Origin: Pyropia haitanensis
Lineage: Eukaryota > Rhodophyta > Bangiophyceae > Bangiales > Bangiaceae
Length of the DNA stretch: 64,000 nucleotides
NCBI GenBank assembly: GCA_008729055.1
Contig: SDUX01000007.1
Coordinates: forward strand, 5,935,009-5,999,008
Direction: 5' to 3'
Shown: one piece after another, positions 21,775 through 31,259 of the stretch
Layout: each line of letters opens with the position of its first letter
Numbering within the stretch: position 1 is the stretch's first letter
Translations under genes and position numbers: made by a program
Notes under the pieces: model-generated
Database searches by the model: none
What the model saw: the letters and a program-made list of their open reading frames with translations, nothing else
Told to the model about the DNA's origin: nothing

Positions 21775-22396
21775 GGGGAGGGCGCGATTTGGCAACCATC
21801 GATGCGGGGGCGGGGCGCGCAGCGGTGCTCGGAGCGTGCAGCGGCGTCGCGTAAAGCCTTGGCCACCGCGTCGCGGCGGGCAGTCGTTTTTGCCCGACCG
21901 CGTGTGCGGTCGCTGCTGGGCGAGACGGGCGGCTGGCGCGGCAAGGGGGGCCCCCCGCGCCGCCTTCTCGCCCCCCCCCCCCCCCCCCCCCCCCTCGACA
22001 CCCTAGGTGCCTCACGCGTGGTGCGCGCCTCGCTGCGCGCGTGACCGCCCGTCGAGCGTCTCCCCCGCCTCTCTCCCGCCAAGGGGGCGAGGCTCCAAGG
22101 CTGCCCTCGCGCTGCAGGCTCTTGTTGGCGGCAGCCGTAGGGGTGGGGGGGGGGGGGGGGGGGGGTTGCTTACTGCCGTCGGGGGCGACGCACTGCGACA
22201 CCTTGGTGACGTGCTGCTTGGCCCTGGGCGTCGCCAGGCGGGAGGGCGGGTGACGGGGCGGTATCCGCGTGGCCGCCGTGGCGGCCGCGGCGACGACCCA
22301 GAGCCGCGCAGGGGCGGGGGGGGGAGCGGGGCGGTGGCGCCGGAGGCGGCCGCGGGAGGTGTGCTGCCCGGCGTCGGGGGTCACCGTTGCCGCGGC

Positions 22397-22427
<31 letters not shown>

Positions 22428-22560
22428 AGCGGGGAAGGAACCTTGTTGCCGCCACCCGCCGCGCGGTGACACCCGCGGTGTACGCGCGTACGCACCCGCG
22501 GCGGGCGGGCGTTGCGCCCGTGGCGGCGCTCGCCGTCCACTTGCGGTGGGTCGACTGAGC
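21775..22560 (-). other. Exon-like segments of an unassigned minus-strand gene
   Basis: Two minus-strand segments look like coding exons. One, about 22290-22176, reads RLATPRAKQHVTKVSQCVAP and ends at a good donor (GGCA|GTAAGC). Another, about 21930-21790, reads GRAKTTARRDAVAKALRDAA and then SEHRCAPRPRIDGCQ. A candidate acceptor CTGCAG lies between them near 22110. A third, about 22550-22420, reads STHRKWTASAATGATPARRG. I cannot connect them into one reading or name a family; poly-C runs at 21969-21993 and near 22148-22165 (minus sense) obscure the frame. It would be convergent with the DUF4336-like gene. Confidence 0.25.
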
Positions 22561-22599
22561 CGGTGGGGACGGCGGTGGGGGGGGGGGGAGTTGCGTCAC

Positions 22600-24000
22600 A
22601 CTCTCTCCCGTTCCAGTTACAGTGGAGTGCCGGAGCCGGTGGGAAGCCGGGGGGGGGGGGGGTCCGCCGCGCTTCTCCCCGTCTAGATGCAGAGGAGTAG
22701 TGACCGAGCCGGTGGGGGGGGGGCGAACGGGGGACGGGGTTGGCGGCGAGCTTCACCGTTCTTCCGCCGCGCCCGCCGCCGTCCCGCGCGCGCGATTCCC
22801 GCGACAGCCAACGCCCCGACCGGCGAGGCGCACCAAAGTCAGTGCTTGTAGGCGCCGACCCACCGGTCGGTACCGACCGCCGCGGTCGATGGGGGTGACG
22901 CGCGCACGACCGCGACGCGGCGGCGGACGTGCATCCTACGGGGACGATCACGTGTGGGGTCCAAGGAATCACGCGCGGCGGCCACGGTCGACTGGTCGTA
23001 GCCCATGTAGCTGCGCTATTGAGACCGGGCCCAGCCCGCTTTCTATGCACCGTCTGCCCTCCGTTTCCTCTCATACGAGGCACTGCAGTGTGCGTTGGAC
23101 TTTGCTCATGTCCTTCAGACTCTGGAAACATATGAAGCAAGTACGGGCGCCCACAGAGTCCTCTCTGGCGGAGAAGACGCGCACGGAGCCTTCTATTATA
23201 AAGCGGGCACAATGGCCAGGGCTGGAAAAAGTCGATTCATACAGGCAGGGACTCGCCCGTCAGAGGTGTCTTTATCGGAAAGAGAAGCCGGCCCAGAAGG
23301 TTCCTAACAGAGAGACGTAACTCGATGGTGATTGCTACATTCGGGCCGTCCCTGCGCTTCCGCATACACCCAGGGTCGAGGTGCGTCGTTTGCTTGCCTT
23401 CGGTCGAGAGAAAAAATAAAGACTCTCACGCCGCCGCAGAAGGCTCGACACCGGAGAGCATGCTGCGGTGGCGACACAGGGGCCCTGCTGGTAGCTTAAT
23501 GTGTCCACTCGCGAGCCTCTTCCTCGGATCTCGCGTGCGCGTTCAGATGGGCGGATCACGTGCCACCTTCCGAAGGGGGTGCAGCTCAACTACTTCCCAG
23601 CTTTGCATGGCCATGAGCAAAGTCAAAAGTCGTAGTCACGATAATTTAGAGAACGCTGCCGAAAATCTTTTAGAGACCTAATTCGACCTGTGGTTCAGCT
23701 CAAGCGTGCGAGGAGAACTCGGCATGCTCGGGCTGAACGTTTCGAGAAGCGACTGAAGAGCCAATGAAAGAGCCGCATCTGGGTTGTACAACCGAGATTT
23801 TCGTTCCCATTCTTGTATGAACGGGGAGTGAACAAAGGGTAGTCTCGTGTGTGGCTCAGTCCCATGGCTGGAACAGCTGGGATTGGCTCTCAGTCTTGCC
23901 GAGAGTTGATCGTAGAAAACTTTCTGCATGAACCTCCTGGCTGCACACAATTCTGACTACGGACGTCTGTCCCCTGTCTCCAGGTTGTGTCTCTGGAGTG
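22600..24000. other. Lower-GC intergenic region, nothing recognised
   Basis: GC drops markedly from about 22900 to 23950. Only short frames of up to 118 codons occur, with no motif. A TATAAA at 23195-23200 has no obvious gene after it. It may be an old, decayed insertion, but I see no terminal repeats or protein remnants. Confidence 0.4.
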
Positions 24001-25124
24001 GGGCACCACCACTCACTGCACCCCCCCTCGGCAGGCGTGTCAGTTGGGGCCCGCCCTGACACGGCAGGCGGCGGTGTCCACGGTGTCGCTCGGGGCCCTC
24101 CAGGCACTCCGGCCTGGCCTGCTGATTGGGTCCTCCCAACGGGACGGCTACCCCACCGACACGTGCGTAGCGCTCCGCCGCCCCCCCCTCCAGCACCCGT
24201 GACCCCACGCCTTTTGGATATCCGGTCTCGTCACCCGTCCCGATCAACGCCGGTAAAGAAGCCATGCCGGCCAGCCAGGCTGCCAGCCCGGCGGCCACCA
24301 GTGCATCCCCGTTGGCGTGACCCATCCACCTCTCGCCACGAGCCGGCGCAGATGCGGTGTGGAACGTGCCCGCGGCGGCCGCGGGGGCAGGCCCGTCGGT
24401 GTTGGGGCCGTGCTGGAGCCGTGGCGGCGGCGTGACCCGCCGCCCACCCTCTGCCCGGTGCAACACACTGGCAGTGGGGCCTGGGACGCCACGGATAGAG
24501 CCACGGGTGATTCGGGCGGGCGGTCGACGGCAGCGGCGCAACCCCATTGGCGCGTGCGGCGCAACCCCAATGGCGCGTGCCTCGCGCCGCCGGTCGGCGC
24601 TGCCCACCCCCGCGTGAGCGCGCGCCGACGCGGCGGGCGCGAGCGCGCCTCGCCGGCGGCGCGGCGGCGGCCGTCGCGGCCGGCCGCGCGCTGTGCGCAC
24701 CACTGCCATCTCGTGGCGGTGGCGCGCTCCGCCGCCAACCTCGTCCGCCCAGCGGCTGTGCCGACACGCCAACTCGGCGCCTTGCACTTCTGTCCCGTTG
24801 CCGGTGCACCCTGTCCTCTTTTTCTTCCCCTGCCCGGTACACTCCCCATCCGCCGTTCGTCCTTTTCCCAACAACCCGTCACCCACTCTGGCCGTCTGTG
24901 TTCTGCACCCTGCTTCTTGCCCGCCTCGTTCGCTCCACGCCCAGTTTCCCCAACGTGGCTCGCCTCTCCCGTCCGATTTCCTGGCCCTGCGCTTTCCCCC
25001 CCGCTCACTTTGTCCATCCGCCATCACCTCTTGCTCCCGCGCTCCCCCCCCGCTTCTTGTTTCTTCTCTCTCCCCCTTTCCCCTTTTGGCCTCGTACCCC
25101 GTTTCCCGTTGCGCACCCTTCTCC
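24001..25124. other. Unassigned region ending in long pyrimidine-rich leader
   Basis: Positions 24040-24200 read on the plus strand as GPALTRQAAVSTVSLGALQA followed by LRPGLLIGSSQRDGYPTDTC, which looks like protein but has no start, no stop context and no family I know. From 24790 to 25124 the plus strand is strongly pyrimidine-rich, as are the leaders of SOD2 and BiP. Confidence 0.3.
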
Positions 25125-25427
25125 ATGGAGCTGCCGCTGCCGACGCCGCCCGCGTCCCCCCACCCCGCCCACGGCGCCGAAGCGGACTGCTGGTCTGACG
25201 CGCCGTCCCCAGCCGAAGCCCACGAGCGGCGGAAGCGCTGGTGGGGTGCGCAGCGCCGGCGACGCTCGTCCCCCGTCATGGTCGTGCGGGCGGAGCCGGT
25301 GCCGACCGGCGTCGCTGGCGGCGGTGCCCCGTTGCCCCTGCTCCTGCCTCTGTTCCAGGGGTGGGAGGGTGCAGAGGAGCGGCCTCGGTGGTCGTCCGAA
25401 GGGGAAGTGGGAGGGCCTCGGCGGTGA
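25125..25427 (+). CDS. Possible small basic protein or first exon, 100 codons
   Basis: An ATG at 25125 follows about 330 bp of C/T-rich sequence resembling the 5' leaders of confirmed genes here. The reading gives MELPLPTPPASPHPAHGAE, then ERRKRWWGAQRRRRSSP and a Gly/Pro/Leu tail ending GEVGGPRR. It has no recognised domain. It may be a first exon or chance; reported because the start context is better than for other open frames nearby. Confidence 0.25.
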   Translation: MELPLPTPPASPHPAHGAEADCWSDAPSPAEAHERRKRWWGAQRRRRSSPVMVVRAEPVPTGVAGGGAPLPLLLPLFQGWEGAEERPRWSSEGEVGGPRR

Positions 25428-26057
25428 CGTTGGGACTGACGGGTTTGACGCAAGGAAAGGAGGGGGAGGCGGAAGGTAGGGGCGACGACGGTGTCAGGGC
25501 CTGGGGGGGGCGACGGCGAGTCGGCCAAGCCCGCCGTCTTGGGGCGGTGTTTGGCTCGGGGAGCGCCATGGTACGGCCGTAATGGGCGTTGCACGGACCC
25601 CCCCTGCCGCCACTGGGCTCACCCGCGGCGGCCGCCGTGGACTCGTACCCCGTGCTTGGCCGCGTCGAGCCGCTGCAGGTCGGGCGTCGTCTGGGGGCGA
25701 CAGGGTCGTCCCAGCGGTGGAGTGGACGGGAAATCGGAGGCGGGGGGTGCGAGGGGAGGAGAGGGGGAGAAGCGAGGCGCAGACATGTACATAGGGTCCG
25801 GCGTCCTCGCGGGCATGCGAGTCGTCGACAGCTGTGACGCACGCAGTACTCTGCACAGCAGACGAGCAGCGGTGAACCACGGCGCAGTCCGCGCTAAACA
25901 GTCTCAAAAAAAACTTGTTTTTTCGGCTGCGAGGCCCCTTGCGGGCTTGCGTGGGATGGGTAAGGGTTAGGGTTAGGGTTACCGTCGAGAGCGAGGGCCA
26001 AGCGAGCGAGCTGAGGGGAGAGGGAGGCGAGAGAAAACGCTACTCCCCCCGTCGGGC
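25428..26057. other. Intergenic, contains short telomere-like array
   Basis: Apart from the TTAGGG array described separately, this stretch has an A-run (25906-25913) and purine-rich sequence at 25990-26035. No gene supported. Confidence 0.35.
25961..25981. repeat. Interstitial TTAGGG-type telomere-like array
   Basis: The sequence TAAGGGTTAGGGTTAGGGTT (25961-25980) contains two perfect TTAGGG units and one flanking variant. It sits between ordinary sequence, not at an end. The unit equals the TTAGGG telomere repeat used by many eukaryotes; whether this organism uses that repeat cannot be told here. Confidence 0.75.
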
Positions 26058-26250
26058 AATTATGTCGCTACCTCCGCCGCCTTTCCCGCCCTCCACCACC
26101 TCACGGCCGCCATCTGGGCCAACGCGTCTGTGACCGCCGCCGGCGGGGAGGAGGAGGCCTACACCGACGCTCAGACGCTGACGGTGGAGGACCTGTGCGA
26201 GCGGGTGCCCGTGGCGCCCGCCGACCGGCGGCCGGGCGTGGGTGTGGGCG
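26058..26250 (+). other. Exon-like coding segment, family unknown
   Basis: Read in one frame, this segment gives NYVATSAAFPALHHLTAAIW followed by ANASVTAAGG, EEEAYTDAQTLTVEDLCERV and PVAPADRRPG, with normal amino acid balance unlike the Arg/Pro/Gly shadows around it. Possible donor GTGGGT near 26237. A later segment (about 27300-27515) reads LTGAAATAAYASTVAWMRRR and ends SIRRSTTRT before a stop at 27516; CCCGACAG at 27304-27311 is a fair acceptor. The two could be exons of one plus-strand gene, but the join is not provable by eye. Confidence 0.25.
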
Positions 26251-27092
26251 GAATTGATGGACGGGAGGGAGGCGGCGGGGGAAGCAGGACAAGAGGAACG
26301 TGGAAAAGGGACGGCAACGCAGCCCGCGTGCGGCGACGGGCGAGGCGGGCGGGAACGGCACGGCGGGCCACGGCCGCAGCGGTGTGGGCCGAGCGGCCAC
26401 CCGCAGACGGCTCCCGCGGCGCAAGGGAGGCACCACCACCACCACAACCAGCCGCGTCGACAAACACCGCGGAGGGGAGCAGCGCGGCGGCGTGCGCGCC
26501 CGCGCCCGCCACCGGTGAGGGGGGGAGGGGGTGCGGAGGAAGCGAGGTCTCCGCCGCGGCTGCGGGGGTTGGGGGGGGGGGGGGGGGGGGCTGAGGGCTG
26601 GGGACGGGCGTGCCCAACGTTGAGGGGGTGTCGGGGGATTGTCCGTGGCGGCGGCCCAGCGCGCACTCACACTCAGCGGCGGTGCCGACGGGAAGCGGGG
26701 GGAGGGGACGGCCCCGCCGGCAGGCGGCACGCCTGCAGGCCCTGGCGCCAGCGGCCGCGGTGGGGGCGGCGCCACGGGGATAGCCGCCGCCGCCGCGGGC
26801 AGCCGCCGCCGCGGCGGGCCGCCGGCGGCCGGGCCGCCGGGGGTGGCCGGTGGCGGCCGCTTGGCGGGCGTCTGTCGCCGGGGTGCGCCGGCGGCAGTGC
26901 CTGCCGTGGCGGCGGCGGCGGCCGCCGAGGTCGCGGGGGAGCCTCGCCGGCTGGCGGGGGTGGCCGTACCCGCGGCGGCCGCCGGCGGGGGTGGTGGTAG
27001 CAGCGGCCGCCGCGGCGGCGGCGGCGGCGGCGGCGGCCGCGCCGCCGACACCGCCACCGCCGCCACCGCTGGCTGCCGCGGCGGTGCGGTCG

Positions 27093-27166
27093 GCACCCAC
27101 CGCCGGCACAGCTCGCACCCACCGCCGGCACCGCTCGCACCCACCGACGCACTGCCGGCACAGCTC
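27093..27166. repeat. 22-bp tandem repeat, three copies
   Basis: The unit GCACCCACCGCCGGCACAGC plus TC is present at 27093-27114, at 27115-27136 with one substitution, and at 27137-27166 with an 8-base insertion. On the minus strand one frame gives repeated Cys/Arg-Trp-Val peptides; coding status unknown. Confidence 0.7.
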
Positions 27167-28153
27167 CGCCGCGATCACTCGTTCCTTTCCTACGCCTCGT
27201 CACCCCCCCCTCCCCTCCGCCCCCGCTCCCCCTTCCCACTTCTTCCCCCCCCCCCCCGATTATCACCACCAGGCTGCCGCCCTCCTCACGCCGGCACCCC
27301 CCCCCCCGACAGGAGCCGCGCGAGCACCTTGGCGTCCGCCGCCCTCCGTACAGACCCGCCCGCCGCACGCGCGTCCCGTCAGCCGCGACACCCGGCCCGG
27401 CCAGTTGACGGGCGCGGCCGCCACCGCCGCCTACGCGTCGACGGTCGCCTGGATGAGGCGGAGAAAGACGGGCGGGAAGCGGAGACGGTCAATAAGGCGT
27501 AGTACCACCCGCACGTGAGCGCCCATTCCGCAGAGGTAGCGCACGCAAAGACATGCGGCCGAGGCCGCGGGAAGGTAAGCCTGTGGTGGGAGCAGCGTCC
27601 CCCAGAGAGGATTGGCCGGATGCACCGTTCGCGGAATCAAGGGCAGGGCGGCAGCTGGGGAGACCGGGCCACGAAGTGGGTGGGCCGGGCGCGAGGACAC
27701 CACGTCACGCGGTTGCCCACCCATACGAACACTGGGTCATGCACACAGTAAGTACTTGTGTGGTACCTACGTGAATGTTGTACTGCCCAGGCGGGACGCG
27801 TGTTTCCGCTCCCCTCTCACCATCTAAGAATATCAATATCCCTGCGGGAAAGACCGGAGGCCATCAAAGAAACCACAGCGAAGACCGCGTCGCAGCGAAC
27901 CAGACGGACCGCCCAGCCCCGCGTTGACAGCTCTACCCAACAGCGTGTCGGCGGCCCAGCGCGTCTCTGTCTGCAGTCCCCCAAGCGCCTGACCGCCACC
28001 TGCCACCCTCCCCAGATCCGCCAATCCCGCCTCGTGGTCCAAGGGGAGCGTAGGCTTAGTGAACAAGGACCGAAGCAGAGCGGACGCCAGACGCGGCTGC
28101 CGCAGCCGCCACCCCTCGGCAGGGGCGCACCCGCGAGCGCCACGCGCCCATCC

Positions 28154-28181
28154 TGGCTGGACGATGATGATCGTCCAGCCA
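28154..28181. repeat. Perfect 12-bp inverted repeat beside the insertion site
   Basis: Arms TGGCTGGACGAT and ATCGTCCAGCCA flank a 4-base GATG loop with no mismatch. The hairpin ends 9 bp before the 5-bp target duplication of the retrotransposon. Confidence 0.9.
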
Positions 28182-28190
28182 AATCCAGCC

Positions 28191-28195
28191 AGCAC
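28191..28195. repeat. Target site duplication, left copy
   Basis: AGCAC directly before the first base of the 5' LTR, matching AGCAC at 35070-35074 after the 3' LTR. Confidence 0.93.
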
Positions 28196-28785
28196 TGTGA
28201 TTACGCCGCTGCGGGGGGGCGTGCGCTGCCCCGCACCCTCGTGCCGCGCGGCGAGGCGAGACTCGGACCCAGCCATGTGACCGATGATTGGGCGCTGGAC
28301 CGGATCCTGCCAAGATTGTGGGGGACACGCGTTTGCGTTTGGTCAGACCTCGGCGGGGTGTGACCGAACATCAATGATGTTTGGTCAAACCCCCGGTGAT
28401 GGCTGACAGATTGGGTCGGGCCGATTGGCTCGATTATGTGTTTCGCCAGGCCGTGATTGGCCGGTTTGTGCATTGTTTTGCTTGAGTGGAAGGGGGTGAT
28501 TCGCGGGTGTTGTCCACAATAGGTGGGCTGATGGCCGTGTGGAGAGGGGGGGCTAGACTTGCGTCTGTGGGCGTGTCGGGGGCGCTCACCGCCGCGTGCG
28601 GCGGACCTGCCGCCGCGTGCGGGGCGGGGTATAAGAGCACCCGGCCGCGCACCTGAGTGCCGGGCGCCCTCGGCCCGGCAGACTAGACATTGGAACTCGC
28701 CACCCCGCGTTGGGGTGTCGGGTCGCCGGTGTCTGGCCTCGTGGGGTACACTGCGTTTTTCTCCACATCCTCGCCGATACTCACA
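28196..28785 (+). repeat. 5' LTR
   Basis: 590 bp, TGTGATTACG to GATACTCACA, matching the 3' LTR. A TATA box GGGGTATAAGAGC lies at about 28627-28639, so U3 is about 430 bp and transcription should begin near 28660. Upstream, an almost perfect 12-bp palindrome (GACCGAACATCA / TGATGTTTGGTC, 28362-28386) and a further TTTGGTCA at 28338 look like enhancer sites. GCCGCCGCGTGCGG is present twice just before the TATA box. Confidence 0.97.
28627..28639 (+). promoter_or_regulatory. TATA box of the LTR promoter
   Basis: GGTATAAGAGC in U3, repeated in the 3' LTR at about 34910-34922. It is the clearest TATA element in the window. Confidence 0.7.
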
Positions 28786-29234
28786 ATCGCGATTTCCGTG
28801 CCGGCGAGCAGGACGCGCGTTGCACCGCCGGGCGCGCCGGGTGTGCTGGGGTTGCCCGTGCGTGCGTGCATTGCGAGACACCGCGTTGCCCCTGTGCGGA
28901 CGCTTTCCGATTACCCTGCCCCTCCCCCGTAACGGGTCTTGACTCCCCCACGACGTGGGGGTTCCTTTCCTTGGGGGAGGCTTGGTCACGTTGATCTGGC
29001 GCGTGGCTCGTCCTCTTTCGGGGAAGGCATTGCCGCTGAAACCTGGAGTCGGGTCGCCCGTGTCGAGGCCAGTGACGGAGGTGTGCGTGTGGCGACCCGG
29101 GAGAGCGACGAGGCAGATTTCCCTTGCACTAGCGGACGGGCACACTGGTACCACACGTGCGCGTCTCGGTGTGTAGCTCCGTGCGGGCCAACGCGAGTGC
29201 CGCGGCGTGCGCGTACGTGCTCGTGTACTTGCGG

Positions 29235-29333
29235 GAGCTGGACCTTGGTGTGCGGGGGGAGCTGGACCTTGGTGTGCGGGGGGAGCTGGACCTCGGCGTG
29301 CGGGGGGGAGCTGGACCTCGGTGTGCGTGGGGG
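29235..29333 (+). repeat. 24-25-bp tandem repeat in the retrotransposon leader
   Basis: Four copies of GAGCTGGACCTYGGYGTGCG plus a short G run begin at 29235, 29259, 29283 and 29308. G-run length varies by one base between copies. It lies in the untranslated leader upstream of gag and could be a structured packaging or translation element; that is inference. Confidence 0.9.
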
Positions 29334-29414
29334 GACACTCGATTGCTTGTGTCAATTGGGGGGTGGGCCGGTTCGCGTGGCCCTCGCGCCCTGGATCAAC
29401 ACAAGAAGGCACAA

Positions 29415-29488
29415 GGTCAAGGTCAAGCCCAAGATCAAGGTGGTGGTCAAGGTCAAGCCCAAGACCAAGGTGGTGGTCAAGGTCAAGC
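29415..29488 (+). repeat. 30-bp tandem repeat just upstream of gag
   Basis: Two full units starting GGTCAAGGTCAAGCCCAAGA at 29415 and 29445 (one C/T difference) and a partial third from 29475. Because the period is a multiple of three, one frame yields a repeated Lys/Val decapeptide that stays open past the gag start; it has no ATG, so I treat it as leader. Confidence 0.9.
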
Positions 29489-29522
29489 ACGACTTTGAGA
29501 GGACCCTGTTGCGCTTGTCGCC

Positions 29523-31259
29523 ATGTCAACCGAAAGTAACCCCCCTCCGGCTTTTATGCCTCGCGCAATCATGGCGCAAATGTCCGAGATGCAGCAGGGG
29601 CTGATCATGGCCGTGCGTGCACTGACTGCGGACGCAGAAGAGGACCAAGTCACCGGAGAAGAGTTGCGGGCGCAACTGGCGGACCTGTACCCGCCCACGG
29701 TCCTCTTGGGCCCTGACATGATGCGCCAACCTTTCATCCATCAGCAGCTGCTAGCCTGGCTTCGCACCCACGAAGTCTACCTCGGGGGGACTGAAGACAT
29801 GCGGAGCGTCAAGCGGCTCGCTGCTACGCTGTATCCGGCTGGTGGGGACAAGGTGGCGGCACAGCAGATATTGGCCAACATTGACAACTGCAACGAGAGC
29901 CTGTGCCGGTACGCCACCGCGCCGGGGGCGTATGGTCGGACTGCCGGCCCAGAGGGGTTTGTGTCCACTCCTCCCTCTGGGGCTCGCTCTGCTGCTCTTG
30001 CCGACGCTTCGGCAGCAAGTGACGACCGCGACGACGTCCCGCCGCCCAACCTGGGGACCCAAGACGCCCGGTCGGGACTGCCACCGCTCGCGTCGTTTGG
30101 GCGCCCAGCGAACCAGGGGAACGTCGCGGGCGGTCGACCCCAGATTGACCTAGGGCCGACGCACTCGGGGCATGGGGCGGACTCTATGGATGCGACGGAC
30201 AACACCTTGGCGCACCGCATCTCGCTACGCTTTAAGGACAGCAGCTCCAAGTTCTCTGGTGACCCCAACGAGTGCCTCGACGATTTCGTGGCCGATTATG
30301 AGCTGGTGTGCCGCGACTACGGGCTGTCACGCATGCAGATGCTGCGTTACTTCTACAACCTCCTTAGTGGCGACGCGAAGCGATTCTACCTAAACGAGCT
30401 CGTCCATGTCGTTGACACCTACGATTCGATGGTCATGCGCCTCCGAAACGAGTACCACTCCGACGTGCGCCAGAGCCAGGCGCGCAACAAGCTGGCGTCC
30501 TTGCGCATGAAGGCGTTTGAGTCCAAGGGAATGTCGGTCGAGGCGGCGTTGACGTCGACGTACCAGGCGGTCCTAACGGGCTCAAAGCTTCTCCCACCGT
30601 CGCACTCCGGTGAGGTGTTTCGAGTTGAATATCTTCGAGATGCGGTGGTTGGCTACGATTGGGCCACGGAGCCGTTGAGCCGTGTATCCACTCACAAGCT
30701 CGGGTTCCAGAAGCTGTATGGAGAGCTGCAGGCCGCCCTCTTCCAGCACCAGGAGGCCAAGCGTGCTCGGATCCAGGACGCCGCGTCGGGCGTCGCCACC
30801 AAGATGGACGACGACAACGAGGTCAGCACGTTTTATCAAGGCCAAGGCCGGTATGAGCGCAAGCATGTGGGAGTTGGGAACCGTGCTGTGCAGCAGTCGA
30901 CGGGGCGATTTAACCCCCTCTCAATTATGGGGTGTTTCAATTGTGACAACCCCAAGCACACCATCAACGACTGCCCGCTGCCGCGGGACGTCGCGCGAGC
31001 TGCCCTTAAGCGCCTCGAGTACCTGTCCAAGCGCAAGGCGGGGCGGGGCGCAACTGCTCAAGTACTGTTTGAGCTATGCACGCAGATTAACGAGACTGCT
31101 GCCACGGTAGCAGAGGCGGTCAACTCGGAGGAGGATGCCCCCAAACCACCGGAAGATCTCGAGCCCGACACACTCTTTGCTGCTCTGGTGAGTGGGTCTG
31201 CTACTGTCGACGCGGAAGAAGGCGACAATGATGGGCAGGTTTTTGCTCAGAGGGATTGA
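29523..31259 (+). CDS. copia gag protein with CCHC zinc knuckle
   Basis: Structural nucleocapsid protein, 578 aa, ATG at 29523 in the context CGCCATGT. Residues about 230-420 form the helical capsid core (RFKDSSSKFSGDPNECLDDF, then the RNA- and self-assembly-type helices typical of copia UBN2-like gag). A single zinc knuckle CFNCDNPKHTINDC (about residues 471-484) has the exact CX2CX4HX4C spacing for genomic RNA binding. The N-terminal 200 residues are variable and polar. The tail is acidic and ends at the TGA 31257-31259, where the pol frame begins in the -1 phase. Intact, with no internal stop. Confidence 0.95.
   Translation: MSTESNPPPAFMPRAIMAQMSEMQQGLIMAVRALTADAEEDQVTGEELRAQLADLYPPTVLLGPDMMRQPFIHQQLLAWLRTHEVYLGGTEDMRSVKRLAATLYPAGGDKVAAQQILANIDNCNESLCRYATAPGAYGRTAGPEGFVSTPPSGARSAALADASAASDDRDDVPPPNLGTQDARSGLPPLASFGRPANQGNVAGGRPQIDLGPTHSGHGADSMDATDNTLAHRISLRFKDSSSKFSGDPNECLDDFVADYELVCRDYGLSRMQMLRYFYNLLSGDAKRFYLNELVHVVDTYDSMVMRLRNEYHSDVRQSQARNKLASLRMKAFESKGMSVEAALTSTYQAVLTGSKLLPPSHSGEVFRVEYLRDAVVGYDWATEPLSRVSTHKLGFQKLYGELQAALFQHQEAKRARIQDAASGVATKMDDDNEVSTFYQGQGRYERKHVGVGNRAVQQSTGRFNPLSIMGCFNCDNPKHTINDCPLPRDVARAALKRLEYLSKRKAGRGATAQVLFELCTQINETAATVAEAVNSEEDAPKPPEDLEPDTLFAALVSGSATVDAEEGDNDGQVFAQRD
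31232..31259 (+). promoter_or_regulatory. gag/pol overlap, candidate -1 frameshift window
   Basis: The pol frame is -1 relative to gag and is closed upstream by a stop at 31229-31231, so any shift must happen between 31232 and the gag stop at 31257. The window contains G-GTT-TTT-GCT (T run 31240-31244); the A-site codon TTT can re-pair in -1, but the heptamer is not canonical. No ATG opens pol (first possible start codon is TTG at 31256), so frameshifting or reinitiation is required. Confidence 0.5.

Larger units (their letters stand above)
26251..28190. other. Unassigned sequence up to the retrotransposon
   Basis: Between 26251 and 27300 the sequence is GGC/GCC-rich and open on both strands, with alternative Ala/Gly/Pro readings I cannot choose between. 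From 27519 to 28190 GC is lower and only short frames exist. A microrepeat (27093-27166) and a perfect hairpin (28154-28181) are listed separately. Confidence 0.35.

Noticed and set aside
20387..23212. 941-codon minus-strand frame
   Set aside because: It crosses the confirmed DUF4336-like gene antisense and consists of compositional repeats.
29235..29488. Repeat arrays considered as CRISPR-like
   Set aside because: Units are contiguous without spacers and lie inside an LTR element of a eukaryote.
28939..29604. 222-codon frame in the retrotransposon leader containing the Lys/Val repeats
   Set aside because: It has no ATG start and overlaps gag; more likely leader RNA.
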